The notes under the pieces were generated by a model that was not told where the DNA came from, ran no database searches, and worked only from the letters and a program-made list of their open reading frames with translations. Below, one piece after another: positions 41,302-47,480 of a DNA stretch of 64,000 nt (the first letter of the stretch is position 1; every line of letters begins with the position of its first letter). This DNA is from Saprospirales bacterium. Its GTDB lineage: Bacteria > Bacteroidota > Bacteroidia > Chitinophagales > Saprospiraceae. Position numbers and translations under genes: made by a program. The DNA lies in contig JADJTT010000006.1 in NCBI GenBank assembly GCA_016711045.1, positions 496,001-560,000 of the forward strand. Reading direction: 5' to 3'.

Positions 41302-42348
41302 ATGAAAAACGTAACCCCCCTTTTACTCGGGCTATTGTTCGGAGTCGTTTCTCCGGGCTGGAGCCAGGGTGGCCAACCCCTGGTCGTCATGGAATGCCAG
41401 GGAAAGATCAAGTATTATGCGCCGGAAGGTAAACCGGTGAATGTCATTAGCGGATTGCTAATCGACCCGGAAGGAACCCTGAAAATAAAAGATGGATCCA
41501 ATCTACAGGTGCTAAGCGGCGCAAAGGTGGTTCCGATCGATCAGGCCGGGAAGGTGAAAGTCCAGGATATGCTGCCCACAAAATCTCAGGGCATGAGCCT
41601 GGGCTTTAGCACCGACTTTCTGACGATGGTTCAATCCACTATGAAAACTTCCGCCCGGCCTCCAGGTACGCTCATTGGCAGGAAAGGCGCTGGTGGAGAA
41701 GAAACTCCACCGCCAACCAGTACCGGCAGGAAAGGCGCTGGTGGAGAAGAGGTTCCGCCGCCAACCAGTACCGGCAAGAAAGGCGCTGGTGGAGAAGAGA
41801 TCCCACCGCCAACCAGTACCGGCAAAAAAGGTATGGGCTATGGCCTATCCATGGTAAACTGGAATTTCCCGCTCAAGGGAAAAATTTATGCGGCATCCGA
41901 CCCGCTTTTCTTTTCCTGGGAAGGGTATGTGGAAGGGGAAGGCCCCTGGGTATTTACCATCAAGGATGCAAAGACCAATTCGGAGGTATTCAAAAAAGAT
42001 ACGCCCGATCAATACCTCTCGCTCACTACTATCCAGGCAAAACTCACCATAGGTAACACGTATGTATGGAAGGTATCCAATGCCAAAATGCCCGCATCTG
42101 CACTTAAAGCCTTTGAATTTACCCTGACGCAGGAAAGCACTGAAAAAGATATTATGGAGGCAGTAGAAATGGAAGATCAGTACCAAAGCGCAGGCCTTGT
42201 GCAAAAGCTGCTTTGGGAAGCCTACGCCTACGAACAAGCCGGTTTCTTATATAAAGCAGATAACCTGCATAAGAAAGCACTGGCGATGGAGCCCGATAAT
42301 TGGTTGGCTGTGCAGTTGTACAGCGCCTTTTGGGGGCGCAATTGGTAA
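41302..42348 (+). CDS. Secreted FecR-like protein with dibasic linker repeats
   Basis: 348 residues. Signal peptide MKNVTPLLLGLLFGVVSPGW. FecR-like beta segment at ~25-90 (LVVMECQGKIKYYAPEGKPV), then a linker with three tandem 16-residue repeats (G(R/K)KGAGGEE(T/V/I)PPPTST, residues 126-173) and a partial fourth GKKG. After that a strand-rich domain (NWNFPLKGKIYAASDPLFFSW, TYVWKV) and a helical TPR-like end (LLWEAYAYEQAGFLYKADNL). Overall layout matches the protein at 38557-39543 except for the repeats. Each repeat begins with two basic residues; since bacterial caspases cleave after Arg or Lys and such an enzyme is coded next door, the linker may be its substrate. Last gene of the CHASE2 operon, ended by a strong terminator. 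Confidence 0.72.
   Translation: MKNVTPLLLGLLFGVVSPGWSQGGQPLVVMECQGKIKYYAPEGKPVNVISGLLIDPEGTLKIKDGSNLQVLSGAKVVPIDQAGKVKVQDMLPTKSQGMSLGFSTDFLTMVQSTMKTSARPPGTLIGRKGAGGEETPPPTSTGRKGAGGEEVPPPTSTGKKGAGGEEIPPPTSTGKKGMGYGLSMVNWNFPLKGKIYAASDPLFFSWEGYVEGEGPWVFTIKDAKTNSEVFKKDTPDQYLSLTTIQAKLTIGNTYVWKVSNAKMPASALKAFEFTLTQESTEKDIMEAVEMEDQYQSAGLVQKLLWEAYAYEQAGFLYKADNLHKKALAMEPDNWLAVQLYSAFWGRNW
41677..41832 (+). repeat. Tandem 48-bp coding repeats (3.25 units)
   Basis: Three consecutive 48-base units within the preceding gene, starting GGCAGGAAAGGCGCTGG, each coding 16 residues, and a partial fourth (41821-41832). Units differ at only a few bases, so the expansion is recent or kept even. Confidence 0.9.
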
Positions 42349-42380
42349 AAAAAGCCCCGATGCAGATCGGGGCTTTTTTT
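42347..42380. terminator. Bidirectional terminator between the CHASE2 operon and the caspase gene
   Basis: AAAAAAAGCCCCGAT (42347-42361) is complementary to 42366-42380, with a 4-base loop and T/A tracts on both sides. It serves the plus-strand operon and the convergent caspase gene whose coding region ends at 42382. Confidence 0.92.
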
Positions 42381-42381
42381 T

Positions 42382-44574
42382 TTATTCCGGAAGGTACTTT
42401 TGGACTATTTTCTGGAATGCCTCCGTATCCCGGAGTGACTCAAATTCAGAAGCTTTCGTGATGTTATCCTTATTGGAATACCCTTTTTTCAATGCGACCT
42501 CCAACCAGGAGAGCGCTTTTTCGGAATCGTTTTGTGCCGCATAGAGCGCTGCGATATTATAGGCTGGAGTTGGGTACCCGGGGGTGATCTCCAGGTTCTT
42601 TTGGTAGGCCGCTATAGCTTTCGGAACATCTCCCTCCTTTTCCAGTGCGAGCCCTAATCCGAAATGTGCATAGGGATGTGCGGGATTGAGCAGGATCGCC
42701 TGTTCATACAGTTCACTCGCATGTTTGAAGTGTTCGGTTTTCAGGTTGATCGTCCCCATGAGGTAATAGGCTTCCGGGTCATTTGAGGCCAGGTTCATGG
42801 CTTTGGTGGCATACGCTTCGGCTTTGGCGTAGTCTTTTAGGGAATAATAGTAAAGGCTCCCCAAATTGGTATAAGCCCAGCTGAGTGTCGAGTCGAGTTC
42901 GATGCTCTTCAGGTAGGCTTTCTCGGCTTCGGGCACATTTCCCTGGTTTAAATAAATCCTGCCCAATTGATTATAGGCGGGCGCAAACCCGGCGTTTAGC
43001 AATATTGCTTTTTGTGTCCACCACAGTGCGCTGTCCAATTCATCCTGATTGAAAGATAATATGCCGAGGTTATAAGCCGGCATTACCCATGCCGGCGCTA
43101 ATTGATGCGCTTTTAGGTATGCTTCCTTTTCTTGGGCAAGATGGTCCAACCCGCTTTCGATCAGGCCCATTTCATTGTACAAGTGTGCGCCCCTGGGCTC
43201 GAGTGTAATAGCGGCCTGGAGCTTTTGAATCCCTTCCTCCAGCAGCGCCGTGGAGCCGGTTTCCTCTCCTTCCATACGCAGGAGCATGGCTTCAAAGTAA
43301 TATTGTTTGGAGCGGAGATAGGGAATGATGTAATGTTCAGGGCCTAACAGTTCAACCGATTTGTCGAGGTAGGAAGGGATGTAGGCGTATGCTTTCCGCC
43401 CCTCTTTCCAACGGCGGGCCATTTCCTGAGGATCGGCCTTCAAGTACGAATTGACAGCTTCCTGGGCATCGTCTTGTAAGGCAACCGCCAGGTTTTGGCG
43501 GATCGTTCCTTCCATGGGGGCAAATTCGGGCAGCTGGGCCAATTGCTGAAAGTAGTAATAGGCCGAATTGCTTTCCGGGCTCAGCAGGCGCTTTTCGGAT
43601 AAAGCAAGCTGGTATGCCTTATACAATTCCTGTCCGGAAGAATCGACCTGATGGATAAATTTTGCTTCTATGCCCCGTGTGGCTACTGCCGCAAAAGAAG
43701 TGGGAGCCCCGGATCTTTCCTCTTTAAGGCGGGCTAAAATATCCGGATCAACCAGGGCAACCGAGGCATTCCGGTCGAAGATGATCAGTGGGTATTGGCT
43801 ATCGGGAGCTGTTTGAGGCGGCACTTTGTCTTCCAGGTACCTGCGAATCTCGTACAGGTTCACTTCATAGTCCCCGTTCTGGTCGGCCAGGCCCATAAGG
43901 CCATCGATCAGAAAGAAGGAGAACGCGCCGCGGCCTCCGCCCCATTGCTCCCCTTCCTGGGAGAGCTCTTCCGGGCCGCAGGCGAGGAACTTCACTTCAT
44001 TGGCGTATTTCAATTGAAGGTTTTGCGCTGTGATCTGGGTGCCACCCACGGCCGATCCTGCAAGCTGTCCGGAATGGCAGGCATCGGCCACCATGAATAC
44101 CTGTGCTTTGTTTTGATTGGAGAGCGTGGCGATGATCCGTTGGAGGAAAGACAGGTCGATGGCCCCGGTGACGTAAACCCTTGGAGGAGAGTCATACGGC
44201 AAGAGGAATCCAAACATGCCATTGATCTCTACGTCTCCATGTCCGGAGAAGTAAATGAAGACCTGATCGCCTTCTTTCACTTTTTGGACCAACCCGTACA
44301 AAGCCGTACAAATCGCCGCATTGGTCGCTTTTTCATTGAGGAATAACTGGACCTGCTCTCCCGGCACACTTCCGCCTGCAGGAGAGGTGAGGAAGTCATA
44401 AAATGCCTTCGCATCGCGGTGTGCAAAATGCAGGTCGGTAATTTCCGGATCCTTATAGTCTGAAATTCCGGCAATGACCGCCCAGGTTTTGGGGCCGTCG
44501 CCTCCCAAACTTGGGATTTGCGCGTGAAGTGTCAGGGTGGCGAAGAGGAGTACGGGCAACAATAGAATTCGCAT
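42382..44574 (-). CDS. Periplasmic caspase-family protease (C14) with TPR domain
   Basis: 730 residues. Signal peptide MRILLLPVLLFATLTLHAQ. Caspase-hemoglobinase domain at 28-275: WAVIAGISDYKDPEI, catalytic His112 in YFSGHGD, catalytic Cys166 in VADACHSG, so both residues are intact. Within its C-terminal part, residues 231-242 (DQNGDYEVNLYE) read as an EF-hand-type calcium loop (D1, N3, D5, E12), a hint of Ca control as in metacaspases. Residues ~300-720 hold at least eight TPR units (AYTNLGSLYYYSLKDYAKAEAY, AYYLMGTINLKTEHFKHASELY), a protein-binding scaffold. Bacterial caspases cut after Arg/Lys. Convergent with the CHASE2 operon and divergent from the second M48-like peptidase, which places it at the centre of the cluster. 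Confidence 0.88.
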   Translation of the reverse strand: MRILLLPVLLFATLTLHAQIPSLGGDGPKTWAVIAGISDYKDPEITDLHFAHRDAKAFYDFLTSPAGGSVPGEQVQLFLNEKATNAAICTALYGLVQKVKEGDQVFIYFSGHGDVEINGMFGFLLPYDSPPRVYVTGAIDLSFLQRIIATLSNQNKAQVFMVADACHSGQLAGSAVGGTQITAQNLQLKYANEVKFLACGPEELSQEGEQWGGGRGAFSFFLIDGLMGLADQNGDYEVNLYEIRRYLEDKVPPQTAPDSQYPLIIFDRNASVALVDPDILARLKEERSGAPTSFAAVATRGIEAKFIHQVDSSGQELYKAYQLALSEKRLLSPESNSAYYYFQQLAQLPEFAPMEGTIRQNLAVALQDDAQEAVNSYLKADPQEMARRWKEGRKAYAYIPSYLDKSVELLGPEHYIIPYLRSKQYYFEAMLLRMEGEETGSTALLEEGIQKLQAAITLEPRGAHLYNEMGLIESGLDHLAQEKEAYLKAHQLAPAWVMPAYNLGILSFNQDELDSALWWTQKAILLNAGFAPAYNQLGRIYLNQGNVPEAEKAYLKSIELDSTLSWAYTNLGSLYYYSLKDYAKAEAYATKAMNLASNDPEAYYLMGTINLKTEHFKHASELYEQAILLNPAHPYAHFGLGLALEKEGDVPKAIAAYQKNLEITPGYPTPAYNIAALYAAQNDSEKALSWLEVALKKGYSNKDNITKASEFESLRDTEAFQKIVQKYLPE

Positions 44575-44774
44575 GGGTTATTTTTTCTTTAATTGAAAAA
44601 TACAAATAAAAATGTATTTGCATAGGGGATGCGCACTTTGCACGCTTTCCACAAGATCTGGAAAGCTCGGTATGGAACTTCTAGACAATTTCCATCATTT
44701 TATCGATATTCGTTTAGAAGCCGGAATTATCCGGAAGGAATGCATGTTCTCTTTGAATCAAACCCCCACCCTCC

Positions 44775-46400
44775 ATGAAAAGATTGCTTTTGCCATTTGT
44801 GCTGATCATCGCGAGTTTTGGACTCTCCATGGCCTCTCCTCCGGGAGCTGCATCGTATAAAGAAGGAACAGCCCGCCGGGTGTTTGACCAGCTGGTGCTG
44901 GCGCGCGGCGATTTTGGATTGCCCAAGCCCCAGTTTCAATTTGTAGACCATCCGAAGGAAGTGGCCCGATTTTCCGGGCAGACGGTGTTTCTCGGGGTGA
45001 AGGCATATGATGTATGCGTATCCTTTGGCGCCGATTCGCTCAATGCTCTTGCTGTGCTGTTGTCGCATGAACTGGTGCACTATTACGCAGGGCACACGTG
45101 GGAGGAAGAGTTTTCCCGCGATTTTGCAGGCACCCAGTTGCCGGATGACGTGAAAGACAGTTGGCTGGAAGACGAGGTGCAGGCGGACCTTTGGGGTGGA
45201 TTGCTGGCCTATTCTGCGGGGTATGATGTACGGGCCGTAGCTCCCAAATTTTTTCCGGCACTTTACAAGACCTTTGAACGGGATGAATCGCTGGCGGGCT
45301 ATCAAAAGTTGTCAGACCGGATCTTACTGGCCAAGCAGACAGGGGCAAAGATCCAATTTTTGCTCGGTTATTTTGAAACGGCCAACTATCTGGTGGCGCT
45401 GGGCCTATATGAAGATGCGCAGGGATACTACGAGACCATTTTGCAGGAAGGGTATCGTAGCCGGGAACTATACAACAACCTGGGGGTGTACAAGGTAATG
45501 GCAGCCCTTCCGTTGTTTCGCAAAACCGAAATGCCCTACGGGCTGCCGGTAGAGCTCGACGCCGAATCGCGGATTGGGCACAGCACGAAGGGAGGTGGGC
45601 CAGTGAATCCTCAGGAAGAGCGCCTGAAATTATTGAAAGAAGCCAACCAATATTTTGAAACGGCCCGGAATATCGACCCAGCCTATACTACTGCATTGAT
45701 CAACCAGGCCTGTGTGCAAGCCTTGCTCGGTGTTTCGGTGGCCAGGGATGACAAGGATGAAGCAGACCTTCAGTACACCCAGGCGCTGGTATTGGCCAAA
45801 AAAGCCGAACGGGAAGCCAAGGGAAACGCCAAAAGAATGGCGGATGTGCAGGTGCTACGCGGTATTTTAGCCACATTTGAAGGGGACCAGGAAGAGGCTC
45901 GAAGCTGGTGGGAGAAAGCAAACTCTCCACTTGCCCAAACAAATTTACAAATCCTGAAAGAGGGAGCTTTTTCCGTGACAGGGGAGCGCCTGCCGGCTTC
46001 AAACACGCCTGAGCAAATAGAAGAACTTTCACTTGACCTTTTCCTCCGGAAACCTGCGTTGGATACCCTGGCCAGTCTTGAGGTAGCCGGTAGCAGGATT
46101 CAGTGGGGAAAATCACGCATCAAGTCAAATTTGGTGCATTCTTCGGTTTATCTCCATTTGGTCAGTACGACGCATTTTGCCACCTTGCAAATTACAGATC
46201 CCGATTATTCGGGTCAGACATCGTTGGGTATCCGTATTGGGGACTCCAGGCAGAAGGTCCTGGATACGTATAAGACTCCGGACACGGTTATGCAGCTCGC
46301 CCGCGGGGAGTTTCTCGTATATCCGACCCGGAATATCCTGTTCCAGCTGGATGCACAGCAAAAAGTAGAAGGATGGTGTGTGTTCAGGGTAAAAACCTGA
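44775..46400 (+). CDS. M48-like zinc metallopeptidase, paralogue of 39621-41276
   Basis: 541 residues. Signal peptide near 1-20 (MKRLLLPFVLIIASFGLSMA). Active-site motif HELVH at 98-102 with third ligand region LEDEVQADLWGG at about 131-142. TPR-like middle (FETANYLVALGLYEDAQGYYE, NIDPAYTTALINQACVQALLG) and the same beta-rich tail as its paralogue (RIQWGKSRIKSN, ending WCVFRVKT). Alignable end to end with the protein at 39621; clearly a duplicated family on both sides of the caspase gene. Its start codon lies 200 bases from that of the caspase gene, head to head, so they may share a regulatory region. Predicted periplasmic. Confidence 0.82.
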   Translation: MKRLLLPFVLIIASFGLSMASPPGAASYKEGTARRVFDQLVLARGDFGLPKPQFQFVDHPKEVARFSGQTVFLGVKAYDVCVSFGADSLNALAVLLSHELVHYYAGHTWEEEFSRDFAGTQLPDDVKDSWLEDEVQADLWGGLLAYSAGYDVRAVAPKFFPALYKTFERDESLAGYQKLSDRILLAKQTGAKIQFLLGYFETANYLVALGLYEDAQGYYETILQEGYRSRELYNNLGVYKVMAALPLFRKTEMPYGLPVELDAESRIGHSTKGGGPVNPQEERLKLLKEANQYFETARNIDPAYTTALINQACVQALLGVSVARDDKDEADLQYTQALVLAKKAEREAKGNAKRMADVQVLRGILATFEGDQEEARSWWEKANSPLAQTNLQILKEGAFSVTGERLPASNTPEQIEELSLDLFLRKPALDTLASLEVAGSRIQWGKSRIKSNLVHSSVYLHLVSTTHFATLQITDPDYSGQTSLGIRIGDSRQKVLDTYKTPDTVMQLARGEFLVYPTRNILFQLDAQQKVEGWCVFRVKT

Positions 46401-46404
46401 CGCA

Positions 46405-47280
46405 TTACTTTTTTCGCACTATTTTTTTCAAATACCGGTCCATCTTTTCATTGGGTATGGTAACGGCGAGGTTGTAGTGTTCGATCTTCCACCCCTCGGG
46501 ATAGAGTCGCAATACGCCGGAGCCACGGCAATGGCCCATCCAGGTGTCCAGTTTTTCTTCAAACCAGGCGATGGTTTGGGCATCGTTGAAGTAAATGTGC
46601 CGGTCGTGGGCCGTAAATGCCCAGGCCGAATCCTTTTGAAAATAGGGTTCGGCCCAAAAAGCCATGTAATTCCGGTTCCAGCGCTCTTTGGCGTCGGTAC
46701 CCAGGTAGATGGCCTTGCTGGCCATGCTGCCAAAAAAGGTATCTTCATCAGCTACCGCAGCCGCGTGGTGCCAGGCGTCGAGAAATGCATGGAGGGTATC
46801 TGTCAGGTTGTACTCCTCGGTCCGGCACCCTTCCTGCCTGCGGGTATCGATGATCTGGATGATCTTCCAGCCATCCTGCAGGTATGCCAGTTGAAAGGCG
46901 TTGGTGCCACAGTGGCTCACTTTTCCATTTAAAAAGAAGGTATAGTCCGTTACCGCGCTCGCAATGGGCGTGTCGACACGGATATCGTAATTCCAGAGCT
47001 TTTCGTGAAAAAAGCCGGGCCCTTGGGAGGTGGCGATTGCCTCCATAAATTTATCGATAGATTCATCGATCAGCGTTTGATCCTTTAGCGAGACGCCCAT
47101 CAGTCGAGCTTCGGTTGCGAGGGTGGAGCGGATGAGGGCGGTATCGCCCAGGTAGATTCCTTCAAAAAACTGGTCGATGACAGCCCGGACAGTAGAATCT
47201 TGTATAGCTGCCTGTGCGTGGGAAAAGACGGGGAATAGGTGCAAAAGCCCCCAAATCCATAGGAATGAATAACTTTTCAT
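46405..47280 (-). CDS. Secreted protein with two NTF2-like domains
   Basis: 291 residues. Signal peptide MKSYSFLWIWGLLHLFPVFSHAQ. Two consecutive SnoaL/NTF2-type cone domains: residues ~24-150 (VRAVIDQFFEGIYLGDTALI, ending WKIIQIIDTRRQ) and ~160-290 (LHAFLDAWHHAAAVADEDTF, ending WKIEHYNLAVTIPN). The fold serves binding or simple catalysis; the second domain has the form typical of DUF4440/SnoaL_3 proteins. ATG 47280 is used because it opens the signal peptide. Its stop codon is 4 bases from that of the convergent metallopeptidase gene. Role in the neighbouring protease cluster unknown; may be a bystander. Confidence 0.8.
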   Translation of the reverse strand: MKSYSFLWIWGLLHLFPVFSHAQAAIQDSTVRAVIDQFFEGIYLGDTALIRSTLATEARLMGVSLKDQTLIDESIDKFMEAIATSQGPGFFHEKLWNYDIRVDTPIASAVTDYTFFLNGKVSHCGTNAFQLAYLQDGWKIIQIIDTRRQEGCRTEEYNLTDTLHAFLDAWHHAAAVADEDTFFGSMASKAIYLGTDAKERWNRNYMAFWAEPYFQKDSAWAFTAHDRHIYFNDAQTIAWFEEKLDTWMGHCRGSGVLRLYPEGWKIEHYNLAVTIPNEKMDRYLKKIVRKK

Positions 47281-47321
47281 GGAAGTGTATTTAGCGGGGT
47301 TAACCAATTTTCAGAAAGGTA

Positions 47322-47460
47322 AGTAATACAGTGTAACTTAAAATAAGTTTATAAAGACTGAATGGGCGGGCGCCGCCTGCCCATTCAGTCTTTATAAGGA
47401 TATCTGCGGCCGCACGGCCGCAGATATCCCTATAAAGAACATTAAAGTACTTTTGTCAAC
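47322..47460. repeat. Dispersed double-hairpin repeat, copy 3 (full length)
   Basis: Same order and orientation as the copy at 35484: flank GTGTAACTTAAAATAAGTTT, first hairpin with core GGGCGGGCGCCGCC, second hairpin with core TGCGGCCGCACGGCCGCA, then AACATTAAAGTACTTTTGT. A few substitutions break single pairs in the stems. Located between two minus-strand genes, downstream of the phosphate transporter. Confidence 0.88.
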
Positions 47461-47480
47461 AACTTACGAAATTATTCCGG

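Noticed and set aside
44612..44860. Small frame between the caspase and second M48 gene
   Set aside because: Runs into the signal-peptide region of the metallopeptidase in another frame and has no features; the spacer is more likely a shared promoter region.
35624..47280. The bracketed cluster as an integrative element or transposon
   Set aside because: No transposase, integrase, tRNA attachment site or mobilisation gene was seen; only the flanking repeats suggest mobility.
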